A DNA stretch of 64,000 bases from Aspidapion aeneum (taxonomy: Eukaryota > Arthropoda > Insecta > Coleoptera > Brentidae). The notes beneath the pieces were generated by a model that was given only the letters and a program-made list of their open reading frames with translations, was not told the DNA's origin and did not search any database. The DNA is taken from positions 8,518,372 through 8,582,371 of the forward strand of contig OY755042.1 of the NCBI GenBank assembly GCA_963576565.1, read 5' to 3'. This document shows positions 1 to 10,749 of the stretch, piece by piece (the stretch's first letter is position 1; each line of letters begins with the position of its first letter). The position numbers were made by a program, and so were the translations under genes.

Positions 1-184
1 ATGAAAAAAAAGTGTTATTTTTTATGATTTTTAAAAAAATGTTATGTAAATTTTGTCAAAAATTGCAATTTATATATTGGTTATTTTTTACTAGGACTAA
101 AGATTACATGCTTTATCTTAAAAAGGGGGGTCTCGTGTAGCCCTCTCTGAATTTCGCCTATGATTGGGCTAGAGAATTTATATA

Positions 185-1549
185 CCTAGACCGCAGCCCA
201 CGAGAAAGACCGGCCCGGGCGCGGAAATATCACGTGACCGTAGGAGGCTCACAAAAAAACACCTCACGGCCCGCTGTCATTATAAAACATGTGTGTGTTC
301 AGTTTTGGTATGATTGTTTACGTCGATTTTTTTTAATTCGGGCACGAATTTTATGTGAATTTTATCAAAGTTATTAAAATAACGCAGCTCACAGAAAAGA
401 CTGTAGTGGGCTGCGTTAAAATAATTAATGGCTAAAGAGTAGATTATAAAGAAAATACCTATAAGATAAACAATGCCGCGAACGTGTAATTAGTGTCGTT
501 CCTTGTCGGTCCAACTATAAAACTGAAACCTAATATGTTGCAAACGGGAAAGAAATGGTAAAAGAAAAGATCTTGGATAAGATTGATCAAGTAAGAGACA
601 TAGTGACATTTTCGATAGTGAGAGTGAAAAATGTGTTCAGTTGTCATTTCTTATTGAACAATTAGGTCTCTTGAAAAGGTAACCTGAGAATCGAAGTTTG
701 TTTTTAATGTCTTTAATGTTGGCTTCATCTTTGTTTATCCATTCATCCAGTGCATACACGTTAATTTACAATTCTAAGGTAATGTCTTCCGCACCCTCGC
801 AATATTAAAAAAACTGACTTGTAAAATATTGCTAACATAGTAATCTCTCTGGTAGTGTGAAATATTTAAAAGGTAAGATACAGCTTTTAAAAGAACATGA
901 GTTGGTAGTTAACTTACACTTTAATGAAATATATATTAAACTTTGTGCTGGGTAATTTTTCAAAAAATTATTGACGACCACTACATTCAGTTCATTGAAT
1001 GTGAAAACCATCTCACTTATTCACAAAAACACTTGTTTCTTTTTAATAAATTATTGTGAAATGTTTTATATTCAAAAAATTTTTTTAGATAACTCTAGCA
1101 AGTATTTTTGTGGAGAAAAACTGTTGTCAAATTAGTTTAAGGGCATGTAAAATTTTTTTAAATAATTTTATTAAAAAGCATAATGACTTAGTGTCTGCTA
1201 ATAAATTTTTGAATAAGAACTCAGACAAAGATGATGACACTCAAAGAAAAATTAAAAAACTAAAAGCTTAGGTTTGATATGTCCAATTTTGAAAGACTTG
1301 TATAGATTTTTATAATTTTTATTTTATAGATTCAGTTCTTTTATCCATAATAAACATATATATCAGCAAAATATTTTTTTCAATTTTTGCCTATAAAAGA
1401 ACAAAATTTTTTTGTTAATTTAATTAAATTGTGTAAAAACATATAATATATTAAGCAATACAATAAGAATCCTGGGACTCCTAAGATCACGTGACCGCCG
1501 ACTTGCTTATAACGCGCCATGGCCGGTCTTTATCGTTGGCTGCGAGATG
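185..1549. mobile_element. Region bounded by GC-rich inverted repeats
   Basis: Sequence at about 185-255 is repeated in inverted orientation at about 1476-1549. Both share AAAGACCGGCC, a GCGCG block and TCACGTGA followed by a TAGGAG motif, with indels between. This pattern suggests the terminal inverted repeats of a non-autonomous DNA transposon of about 1.36 kb. The interior is AT-rich without a recognisable gene. I found no target duplication, so the ends are approximate. The first 184 bases of the window show nothing. Confidence 0.45.
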
Positions 1550-1670
1550 TTCTGTTATCTTTGCTCAAGGCCGTCTAGGAAAATGCCATGTGATCACTTG
1601 ATAGGAACACAAACGAACAAAACAAAAGAGGTTATTTCGAAAGAACGTCACTGGATGGCACCATTTAGGC

Positions 1671-1730
1671 AGTTTACATTAGGGTCACTGCATCCTGGAA
1701 GCCTGGCGTCTCCATGGGTAGCGACACGCC
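1671..1730 (+). repeat. Dispersed repeat with TTTACATTAGGGTCACTGCA
   Basis: About 57 bases starting with GTTTACATTAGGGTCACTGC recur in inverted form at 5834-5895, ending there with the reverse complement of the GTCACTGCAT and GGGTAGCGACAC motifs. A 33-base part of this copy is identical to the small insertion at 10291-10345. Confidence 0.6.
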
Positions 1731-1764
1731 CACGTGACCTGCCTCGGAATTTCCATGGGCGACT

Positions 1765-1905
1765 CGTCAACTTACCTCGGAATAATTAGAGTACCTACAC
1801 GCAATTTCTATACAATATTGTAAATTAACCTCGGAATTTTTAGAGTACCTACAATTTTTGTAGAAGTTTGTAAAGCGATCTCCGAATTTTTAGAGTACCT
1901 ACAGT
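1765..1905 (+). repeat. Three tandem copies of a roughly 45-55-base unit
   Basis: The unit carries (T/C)CTCGGAAT followed by TTAGAGTACCTACA and appears three times (about 1772, 1832 and 1878). Copies differ by small substitutions and spacer length. Confidence 0.6.
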
Positions 1906-3030
1906 ATGTAAAATATTTTTTAAAAAATTAAAGACCATACTTATATTTTAAGTTTTTGACCAACTTTTTATTTTTATAATATAAATTAATACAAAAAATA
2001 CTACAACAATTTAATGCATACACTTTTACTATTAGATATAATAGTAGGTATAGTACTTAACTACAATCATAAAAAATATCATTTCTGTGGGGTTACCCTA
2101 AATTTTGCTCCTTTTGTAAATTTCTTATAGTTTCTAAAGTCATTACTGTGGTTCTGCCGTGCTTCCAATCAGGTTGACTTTGTGCAAAAACATGATTTTT
2201 TGAAAAATATTCCAAAACTTTTATTTTTGTATTTTACATCGATCAGTAAGTCTTTATTTGTTTTTAAAATAACATAGAGTATCTTTAAATTATAACATTT
2301 AACGGCATTGTTAGAGATACATTACTTAAATATTAAATCAAGTAAAACAAACTTCAAAACTATCGAGACTTCGAGCCTTAAGGTAAACCTGGACGACCCC
2401 TCTAAAGTAGGAATGTTCAGGAAGCCAGAATAGTTTTTAATGGTACCTAGTCTTAATTCTACACTTTTGTTATTTTAATTTGATGTCCCATGTTAGTACC
2501 ATGTACGTCTAGAGTACGTACATTTTACGTTTAATTCGATGTACCATGTCGTACCTAGTACGAGTTTTTACGTACATAGTACGTACTTGTGCTGTCTGGG
2601 TAGAGAGTGCGAAACCAAACCGAACCAACCGAAACATATTTTCTATTATTCTATTATTCTAACCTTTCTCAATTGATAGCAAACCTGTGATTTGAAGACA
2701 GTGTTTTGGTGGAAAAAGGTCAGAGAGTGTCTGTACCGGTTACAATACGTTTGCGATCAATTGAGAAAGGTTAGGAAAACACCGATTGATCGCAAATTTT
2801 TGTTTCAAAGAAATTTCCGTTCGAAAAAACCGTTCTTGACAATTTTCCGTTTGAGGACAAAAAAAATTTTTAGACCTTGAATTTTTAGATTATTGAATTT
2901 TTTTTACCGTCCCAGCCCGTGCAATAATGGCTAGAAAAGGTATTGCTTTCGAAGAAAAAAAAAGTTTCTGAGATGACGCCGAAAATGTGTTTATTTGGGT
3001 GTATTTTGACTTATCTTCGCAATATCGTGA
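1906..3030. other. Unassigned AT-rich stretch
   Basis: No gene recognised. A cluster of TACGTAC and TACCATGT motifs sits at about 2480-2590. At 2605-2650 there is a CCGAACC-type motif, also seen at 14700-14930 and 45550-45870. An open frame at 2692-2880 has no family features and is probably spurious. Confidence 0.4.
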
Positions 3031-3034
3031 TGAC

Positions 3035-3180
3035 GTCTGTGTGTGTGCGTGTATGTGTTTGTGTGTGTGTGTGCGTTAGGTGTGTGTGTGCCTCTGTGTC
3101 TATAGTAAAGCCTTTTTTACAAGTTTTTATTTAGCTTCAGATGTTCTGTCTAACTATCTAACTATCTAACTAACTATCTA
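3035..3180. repeat. GT microsatellite and CTAACTAT microsatellite
   Basis: An imperfect (GT)n tract at about 3038-3095 is followed at 3146-3182 by about five copies of CTAACTAT-like units. Both lie directly before the 130-bp tandem array. Confidence 0.8.
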
Positions 3181-3196
3181 TCAAATCTTGTGAAGC

Positions 3197-3870
3197 GTTT
3201 TTGACACACTTCCCATTATCCAATTTGGATGAAATTTGGTACACACATAGTGGTCCCATGACAATACAACATTAAGAAAAAAATGTCCTCCCACCCCTAC
3301 CCCCACCCCTTCTATAGAAAAATATGTTTTTGACACACTTCCCGTTATCCGATTTGAATAAAATTTGGTATACACATAGTGGTCCGATGATAATACAACA
3401 ATAAGAAAAAAATATCCTCCCACCCCTACCCCCACCCCCTTATATAGAAAAATTTGTTTTTGACACACATCCCGTTATCCGATTTGGATGAAATTTGGTA
3501 TACATATAGTGATCCGATGACAATACAATATTAAGAAAAAAATATCCTCCCACCCCTACTCGCACCCCCTTTCATAGAAAAATGAGTTTTTGACACACTT
3601 CCCATTATCCGATTTGGATGAAATTTGGTATTCACATAGTGGTCCGATGACAATACAACATTAAAAAAAATATCCTCCTACTCCTACTCCCACCCCCTTC
3701 CATAGAAAATGCGTTTTTGACACACTTCACTTCAAATTACTTTTATAAAATTTGGTATATGCATAAAGGTCCGATGGCAATACAGCCCAAACAAAAAATA
3801 TATTTCTACCTCTACCCTCACCCTCTCCTTCCCCCAATAGAAAAATGAGTTTCCAAACAACTCACGATCA
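3197..3870 (+). repeat. Tandem array, about 130-bp unit, five copies
   Basis: Units start with GTTTTTGACACACTTCCC at 3197, 3326, 3456, 3586 and 3713, with a partial sixth at 3849, giving spacings of 129, 130, 130, 127 and 136. Each contains the motif CCGATTTGGATGAAATTTGG and a pyrimidine-rich CCCACCCCTACCCCCACC block. A related CGATTTTAATGAAATTTGG motif occurs at 32638-32660. The long frames across the array on the minus strand come from the repeat period, not from a gene. Confidence 0.9.
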
Positions 3871-3959
3871 GCGATTTCATAAGAATCTAGAATAAACTCT
3901 TCTATTCTGTTATTGAACAAATATTTTCATTTAATAGAGTAGATAAACTAAAAAGTAGA

Positions 3960-4447
3960 AAATAAATTGGTAAAATTTTTTTTTAAGTCACAAGCTTTTA
4001 TAAAATGCACTAAAAATTAAGAAATAATTTTCTAACATTCTAATATTATCATAATAATAAAAGCGATGGCCGGAAATCAAAGCATAAGTTAATCTAAATT
4101 TGTGATCTAATCACTTAAAGAATATTCAACATAGCAGGTCATCAAAGATATGTTTGATGTGCCGCAATGTTATGCCATTGCTATACCTATGTCAGAGAAA
4201 TTCTGGGGTATCTTGGGTCGGGTTGGGTGGGTTTGGTACCTCTGCATTTTTCTGCTAGATTGATTCTTGCAAATAGTGATATTTAATTAATACGGATATC
4301 TTATCGTGCTAACATCGTCAAAATTTCCATCAGTCGGCCATCGCTTTTATTATTATGATAATATTAGAATGTAAGAAAATTAGTTTTAAATTTTTAGTGC
4401 ATTTTATAAAAGCTTGTGACTTAAAAAAAATTTTTACCAATTTATTT
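3960..4447. mobile_element. Foldback element with arms of about 115 bp
   Basis: The left arm (about 3961-4077) and right arm (about 4332-4447) are near-perfect reverse complements. Outer ends read AATAAATTGGTAAAA and TTTTACCAATTTATT; inner ends meet at AAGCGATGGCCG and CGGCCATCGCTT. About 250 bases of non-coding spacer separate them. This is a typical foldback or MITE shape. No target duplication was found. Confidence 0.8.
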
Positions 4448-4469
4448 GCAATCATTACAGTATAGCTAC

Positions 4470-4690
4470 TTTCGATTTTCGACTTTTTGTTTTTCAATCT
4501 TTTGTTTTTCGATCTTTTGTATTTTCGACCTTTTGTACTTTCGACCTTTTGTACTTTTTGACCTTTTGAAGTTTTGGCCTTTTGTTTTTCGACCTTTTGT
4601 ACTTTCGACCTTTTGTATTTTCGACCTTATGTTTTCGACCTTTTATACTTTCGACCTTTCGCGTCTTTGACATTTTGTTCTTTCGACGTT
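4470..4690 (+). repeat. 16-bp tandem array (TTTTGTACTTTCGACC type)
   Basis: About a dozen copies of a 15-17-base unit of the form TTTTGTACTTTCGACC. The reverse complement (GGTCGAAAGTACAAAA) resembles the unit TATCGAAAACACAAAA in the foldback at 45022-46269 and the TAGCG...AAAA unit at 19585-20235. It looks like a single arm of a related element, because no inverted partner lies nearby. Confidence 0.75.
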
Positions 4691-4699
4691 TTCTTCGCC

Positions 4700-6080
4700 G
4701 CCCGCTTTTGTTTGGACACCGTAATAAAATAATAGGTATATGCTGTGTTTAGTTTTATTTCCGCGGCAAGATTTTTTAAGCCCGACCGGAAGGACGGCTA
4801 TAATTTGTTAAGTGATTAAAAGGGACTTTAATGCCAATGTTTATATACTAAAAATAACAATAATCATAAAATAAATAAATATTAAACCACTTACTCCGGT
4901 ACTTTAGTTTTAGCAAGTCAACCCCCGGTATATAATAATACAGCGGGCAGTGATAGTTTTCATTTTTTTGGTGAGCTTTGGGCGCGTTGCTATGGTAGAT
5001 ATTAAACAAAAGTCAGTCAGACGCTAACAAACATAGAAAAAAATGTGCAAAAAATAATATTTATTTCATAACAAACTAAATAAGAACAAGTTTGAATTAA
5101 ATTTAAAGATTGAACAAACGAGGGACCAAAGAATAATTCCTACATTGAGATGGACATTGAAAAGGCCGCCAAAGAAAGCAGCTTTCAGAGTACCGAAAAT
5201 GATGCAATAAAAAAATGTCAAAAATTTCACCGAAAAGGTATTCCTGTTTTTAATCTTGGAGAAGTCTGGAAAGTTAAATGCTTCCTTTATATGAAGGCTA
5301 TACCAAAGGACACAATAATAATCGAAACCAACCAAGTCATCAGCAAGGTACAGTAACTTCTGCCAAGCTGGAAGCAACAGAATAACCGTTATCGTGTATT
5401 ATGATAGCTTTTTGTTTTTTGTATATTAATAAAATAAAATGATCCAAAAAAACCTATAATTTTTCCTTTATAGTTTTTAAGAAATTACTTTTATTCACCT
5501 AAGTCCATGAAAAAAGGGATTAAACTTACAGTTTTATACCCTAGAATAAATCCAACAATAGTTTTCTATATTTTATAAAACATGTCAAATAATTTTTGGT
5601 TTCTTGCGCTATGTGGGTAAATATTGAAATCATAAAAAACATCGTTTTTATTCGACAATCTGAAAAGCATTATTTGAATGGTTTGTTTATTTGGACAGTC
5701 TAAATATATATACCGAGTGTGACGGACAGTTATTTACGTAACATTTGTAAACCATTTTATTTTTTTAAAAACAAAAAAGCTACGCTCGTGACAGTGTCAG
5801 ATTCGTCATATAACCAAAAATATTTAGCTGTCGTGTCGCTACCCAAAGAAGACACTACGTCTTCGTGATGCAGTGACCCTAAGTTTACATAAGGCCACTA
5901 TAGACCATTCCACAACCACAGACAGTAGTTTAAACAAAAATTAAAGTAATCATAGTAATGTATTTAGTATAGTTTTTGCAAAGTCAGCTGAAATGCTTTT
6001 AATACGGGGTTTTATCGATTTCATGAAATTTTGCTTCAATCTGCCCTTCAAAAGTTATCCAAATTCATATAAAATCTTCC
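4700..6080. other. Unassigned stretch
   Basis: No family recognised. A 68-codon plus-strand frame at 5150-5356 (MDIEKAAKESS start) and a longer minus-strand frame over the same bases both lack known motifs. The piece at 5834-5895 is an inverted copy of the repeat at 1671-1730. The remainder is AT-rich. Confidence 0.4.
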
Positions 6081-6086
6081 TGGTAT

Positions 6087-6254
6087 AATTTCAACCCTAC
6101 CGACAGAGAAAAGGCGCGGCTCTTGGCGGTCCGAGAACAAAGTACTTGTTTTCTGACCGACCCAGCACAGGTGGATAGACGGCACAATTTCAACCCTACC
6201 GACAGAGAAAAGGCACGGCTCTTGGCGGTCCGAGCATAAAGGGTAGACGGCACC
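6087..6254 (+). repeat. Tandem duplication, about 99-bp unit
   Basis: AATTTCAACCCTACCGACAG begins at 6087 and again at 6186. Each copy ends in TAGACGGCAC (6176-6185 and 6245-6254); the second lacks about 30 internal bases. Confidence 0.85.
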
Positions 6255-7290
6255 TGATAGGCAGATTTTTTTGAGATACGCTTTTAATTGCTTTCAGGTG
6301 TTCGTTTCGGGACCCCTTTAGTCGGCAGTATGCAGAGTTAGAAAATAAATCAGTGTCATTTCTGTAGGTGTAGGAATAGAAAGTTTTATTATCTATTTTT
6401 ATTTCTTTAGTTTACGCCATAATTAACTAAAATAATTTTCATGAGTATATCTACCGCCGCCCATGTCACTTTCTTTAAAGGATATGCCGATGGTCGGCTT
6501 TAACCTTTGTTCAACTGACTTTGCAAAAACTTTAATATTATCTTCTTAATTGTGATCAAAGGGCCCCGGCTTACCAAACAATGACATTATGTGACCAGAA
6601 CAACCCGTTTACTTTTACATCCAAGCTCAAAGTAGCCGCTGGCCCTAAGTGGCCCTACTGCCAGCGGCCCGAGGGCCCTGCTTGGGTGGCTGGGGCCCCG
6701 GCGGGAATCCCCGCCCTCCCGCCCAGGCCTGGAAAAAAACTATAATTTTTTATTCACTTTACCCCGTTTGACGGTACCTATTTGCAGACAATAAATCAGA
6801 ATATTATAAATGCAGGTCGCAGCCTGCTTTAAATAAAAAAAGGAACATAGTTCTTAAATTACTGCAAACTTAATTAAGATGCTATAGACGACTGCGCGGT
6901 TACACAAGAAATGTAAAATAGGTAGAAAACATTTTTTGTTTGCCGAAAAAGTACTGTCGGTTGCACAAAAAGAATTAAATATTTTCAAGTTTGTAAACAA
7001 GTGATGAGAAATGGTTACGTATTTACTTAATGTATTATGTGCAAAAACGGTCAATTTCACCTTGTATTTCCTAAAGTTGCGACATTTTCCTTAGTCAATT
7101 TTAGCACTGTCGCTTTTAACACAAAATTATACATAAACAGGTTAATTGGATTTAAAAAGAAACTCATGAAAATGGATTTGAGAAGCAATTTACCAAATGA
7201 CAAGGACACTTATCCCAGCAAACATGGATTACAAAAAAAGTACTTTTTAGGCACTGGCTTTTACTGCAGCTCATAACGACAAAGAACTAA
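6255..7290. other. Unassigned stretch with a GC-rich island
   Basis: Bases 6555-6730 are strikingly GC-rich (GGGGCCCCGG, CGGGAATCCCCGCC) in an otherwise AT-rich region and contain overlapping palindromes. This may be a transposon fragment, but I found no partner repeat. No coding family is recognised in the frames at 6854-7060 and 7037-7276. Confidence 0.35.
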
Positions 7291-7299
7291 GTAGGAAGT

Positions 7300-8160
7300 A
7301 CTTAATTCGTATTGATTTGGAACAACGGCCTGAATCAGGCCAGCAAGTATATATTTTAATACAAAAAACACTGTACTTTTAAAGCAATGCATTTTTTTTA
7401 CTTTTTTGTACACAAAAGGATGTCCTACTTTTAAAGCAGTGTATTTTCTTCGTATTTTTAGTACAAAAAAAACTAATTTTTTATACATTTTTTAAACCTC
7501 AAAAAAAACCTGTACTTTTAAAGCAATGTATTTTATTAATTTTTTTAGTACAAAAGAACTACTGTTATTGTACGGACATTACGTCACTCACGTCTCATAT
7601 TTACGGAAATAAATATTTGATCATTTTATAAGGATCTTTAATATTCCTTTTCATATCAGATGAGGCTATTTCCAAAGACTATGAAACATTCAACACCAAT
7701 TTAAAAATAAATAAAATCATTCGCATTCTTAAGCTTGACATTCTTCAGTGTACCTGCAAAATGTTGACTAGTGTTTACCATCTAGCGGCAAGGCCAGCAA
7801 ACATCAACTTGTCATACATTTGCCTTATTCAAAATGGTATTTAAAGGTTTTTTTTGTGAATACTTTATTTTCGCAGTAAAGTATTAAATTTTTTTGTACT
7901 CAAATAAAGTGCTTTAAAAGCAACTGTTTAAAAATACTTTTAAAATGTTTTTTACTGTTATATTAATTTTGCAGTAAAACTTTTAAGCTTTTAATAATAA
8001 ATTAATTGTACTTAAACCTTCTTCAAAATGTTATTAAAATGTTTTTTTGAGAATATTTTATTTTCACAGTAAAATATTTAATTTTTTTGTACTAAAATAA
8101 GGTGCTTTGAAAGTTAATGTTTAAATATACTTTTAAAATGCTTTTTTGCCATTAATCCTG
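7300..8160 (+). repeat. Left arm of a roughly 0.9-kb inverted repeat
   Basis: This arm is a diverged reverse complement of 9885-10745. Shared landmarks are GGCCAGCAAACATCAACTTG, TAAAGTGCTTTAAAAGCAAC and GATCTTTAATATTCCTTTTC. It also contains internal repeats of a TACTTTTAAAGCAATG... TAGTACAAAA unit of about 60 bases. Together the arms enclose the Penelope relic and a LINE scrap, a shape that could be inverted Penelope-type terminal repeats or a large foldback. Confidence 0.8.
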
Positions 8161-8167
8161 GCTGCAC

Positions 8168-8760
8168 TTGGCATTCTTCAAAAATAAAGTATACCTTTTC
8201 GTTGTATTGCCTTTCACCCTAAAAACTTTTAGTAAGGGGACAGTCATTACAGGGTGCGCTAACATTCGATATGTTCAAGAAATTTTAGAAAACATAAGAC
8301 GAATAGCCAAACATTATAATATAAAAACAGTATTTTCATCGGGAAATACAACAAAGAGTTTTATAACTAAAACAAAACCAGAAAATCCCTCAAATAATAA
8401 GGAATGTATTTACCAAATCCCGTGTGAGTATGGTAAATGATATGTAGGTGAAACGAAACGCCCTCTTCAGGTAGGAGTAAATGAACATCTACCCAATTGG
8501 GGAAAATTGAAAAATCCGGTATAGAGGATCATGCAAGGTCAAATAATCATTGGATTTAACAAATATAGTCTGAAGCTAGTTTTGCATAAGGAGTCGCATT
8601 GACGAAACTGAAAGTTTATTGAAGCTGCATTTATAATGCAGAATAAAGAAGTTTTTAGTCAACGAAGCACGGACATACCAAACATATGGAAACCACTCCT
8701 TAAGGAACACAAGCGCCTTAGGATTAAAAAAAAGGGGGCGGGTCGTCACACCTGACTGCA
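8168..8760 (+). pseudogene. Penelope-like element, C-terminal GIY-YIG endonuclease relic
   Basis: The frame from 8168 shows the Penelope linker region, then IYQIPCEYGK followed, after an in-frame TGA, by YVGETKRPLQV...EH. This is the GIY-YIG pattern (Y...YVG with a downstream R/EH) specific to Penelope-like retroelements. Further in-frame sequence reads FIEAAFIMQNKEVFSQ and DIPNIWKPLL, matching the Penelope C-terminus. Stops at about 8438, 8522, 8598 and 8607 and a small shift near 8525 show that it is dead. The reverse transcriptase domain is absent upstream, where the inverted arm begins, so this is a 5'-truncated copy. Confidence 0.85.
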
Positions 8761-8805
8761 CACTAAGTAGTATAAGTAGTAGCGTGTAGATTCGATTGTT
8801 TAGTT

Positions 8806-8852
8806 AACACTTGAAAACGGTTAGAGATACTTACTAACCGAAACGTAGTGTT
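8806..8852 (+). ncRNA. Hammerhead-like fold at the Penelope 3' side
   Basis: Sequence after the GIY-YIG relic can form an outer stem AACACT/AGTGTT and an inner stem CGGTTAG/CTAACCG, with CGAAAC after the inner stem. This is the layout of the short-stem-III hammerhead ribozymes known from Penelope-like elements. The core expected as CUGAUGA reads TTGAAAA here, so self-cleavage is unlikely. It is a degenerate motif identified by position and pattern only. Confidence 0.45.
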
Positions 8853-9546
8853 TAGAATAAATAAAGACAATGGAAGTGCAAAATTTTTGTTTTTATTTTG
8901 GGTTGTTGTGTGGTAGTTATTTTTTTGTGTTTTCTTATAGTGACACTAATATTCTTTTTTTGAACTTTCTTTTGCCTCATAGTTTTTGAAGACATTTTTA
9001 CGAGCAGCGGCAAATAAAATTTGCGATATTTTTCTAATGAGACAGCCCACAGTTTACTAACCCAACCTAATATTTCTACTATTAGCGCACTATACACATA
9101 CATCCATTTACGTGGTTTATCCTGGCAGATACAACGCAGCGGTCAGTATAGCCGTAAAAGAGACATGACAAAAAAAAGCGATATTTCATATACACTTGTA
9201 AAATATCCGAATATCCAAATAAAAGTTTTAACTATAATAAAATTTTTATACAAATGTAGTAAACAAACAAAAGTTGATTCTAACAAAATATAGTTTAAGC
9301 CATAAGAAAATGTGCAGATAGCAATGAACACTTTTTAAATAACTTATCGCAAAATCTACTAAAAAAATATCAAATTATCTAAAAGACGGTATTTCCGAAG
9401 GCAAATAGAAAAAGCACCCAATAAAAATAGAAAATCTTCGAGGATCGTTAATTAATTTAAACGAACCAGCACTGCTCCTATAACAAGTGACTTAAAAACT
9501 AGTGATTTGAATTCAAAATTTATCGAATACAATAGCTACTATTACT
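8853..9546. other. Unassigned stretch between Penelope and LINE relics
   Basis: AT-rich, no clear family. Weak similarity to a LINE linker region may start at about 9400, just before the RT scrap, with many stops. Confidence 0.35.
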
Positions 9547-9720
9547 GATCCTCTACAGTATTTAAATACTGTGTCTGAGCAGGACTCATTTCTCTTAGAT
9601 TCTACATTAAGTGCCGAATTAAAATGCATTTTAAGTTAATTAGAAAACAAAAAATCATCTGTTTGGGACAAGATTTTGCTTAAAATTTTTGATGCTCTCC
9701 CAACAAACATCAATTTGACG
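9547..9720 (+). pseudogene. LINE reverse transcriptase N-terminal scrap
   Basis: The frame from 9547 reads FLLDSTLSAELKCILS, a stop, then ENKKSSVWDKI and KIFDALPTNI. This is the segment just before RT motif 1 in CR1/Jockey-type LINEs (x-ELxxxLxxLxxxSSxGxDxIxxxxLxxLP). One stop codon at 9634, and truncated on both sides. Assignment rests on motif pattern alone. Confidence 0.55.
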
Positions 9721-9884
9721 GAACTGTACTAATTTTGTACTTCAACTGCTGGCAAACGGTAATAAAGTACTTATTTTTTACTAATTCAGTATCGCCTACA
9801 TTTATATTTAGCGAATAGTGTTAAAAAAGCAACATTTTTATACGGCATTTGTAGCATCATTGTTTGCTTGTGCCATTAAAAAAA

Positions 9885-10745
9885 AGTACTATAATTTAAT
9901 TTTTTTATAGTACATCTAAGTTATTTTAAAAAAATTGTAAAACGATATATTTGAACAGATACATTAAAAAAAACAATTATTTTACTGTAAAAATAAGATA
10001 TTTACACAAATACGTTTTAATAACATTTCGAAGGCACTCTTAAAGTACTTTTAATTTATTATTAAAAGTTTTACTGCAAAATTTATATAACAGTGAAAAA
10101 ACATTTTAAAAGTATTACAGTTGCTTTTAAAGCACTTTATTTTAGTACAAAAAAATTAAGTATTTTGCTGTAAAAACAAAACTAATCGCAAACAAACATT
10201 TTAATAACATTTCGAATGAGGCAAAATTCTGACAAGTTGATGTTTGCTGGCCTTGCCACTAGATGGCAAACACCAGTCAACATTTTATAGGGTCACTGCA
10301 TCCTGGAAGCCTGGCGTCTCCAGACGCCAGGCTTCCAGGATGCTAAACATTTTATAGGTGCAATGAAGAATGTCAAGCTTATGAATGTGAATGATTTTAT
10401 TTGTTTTTAGATTGGTGTGGAATGTTCCATACTCTTTGGAAATATTCTCATCTGATATGAAAAGGAATATTAAAGATCCTTATAAGGATAACATATTTTT
10501 TTCCTTAAATATGAGAGGTGAGTGATGTAATCCTTACAATATATACAATAAAAGTACAGGTTTTTTGTACTAAAAAAATAATTAAAATATTTTCCTTTAA
10601 AAATACAGACATTTTGTAAAAAAAAAACAGTTTTTTTTGTACTAAAAAAATTAAGAAAATACATTGCTTTAAAAGTACATGCTTTTGTGTACAAAAAAGT
10701 TTTAAAAAATGTACTAAAAAGTATGTCTGCTGGCCTGATAAAGCC
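9885..10745 (-). repeat. Right arm of a roughly 0.9-kb inverted repeat
   Basis: Partner of 7300-8160 (see there). The closest match is between about 10060-10260 here and 7795-8010. Its outer end shares CTGGCCTGAT with the left arm. A 55-bp insertion interrupts it at 10291-10345. Confidence 0.8.
10291..10345. mobile_element. 55-bp insertion with 12-bp target duplication
   Basis: AACATTTTATAG occurs at 10279-10290 and again at 10346-10357, flanking 55 bases absent from the left arm's version of this site (about 7765). The insert contains a palindrome with 21-base arms (CATCCTGGAAGCCTGGCGTCT and its complement) around CC. Thirty-three of its bases are identical to 1682-1714. Confidence 0.75.
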
Positions 10746-10749
10746 CGGT

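Noticed and set aside
3038..3095. Possible promoter signal in the GT-rich tract
   Set aside because: It is a simple microsatellite with no gene downstream.
3181..3468. 95-codon minus-strand frame with a repeated motif
   Set aside because: It lies entirely in the 130-bp tandem array; the repeated peptide only mirrors the DNA period.
5066..5377. 103-codon minus-strand frame resembling a membrane protein
   Set aside because: The hydrophobic composition follows from AT-rich DNA; there are no motifs and no supporting splice sites.
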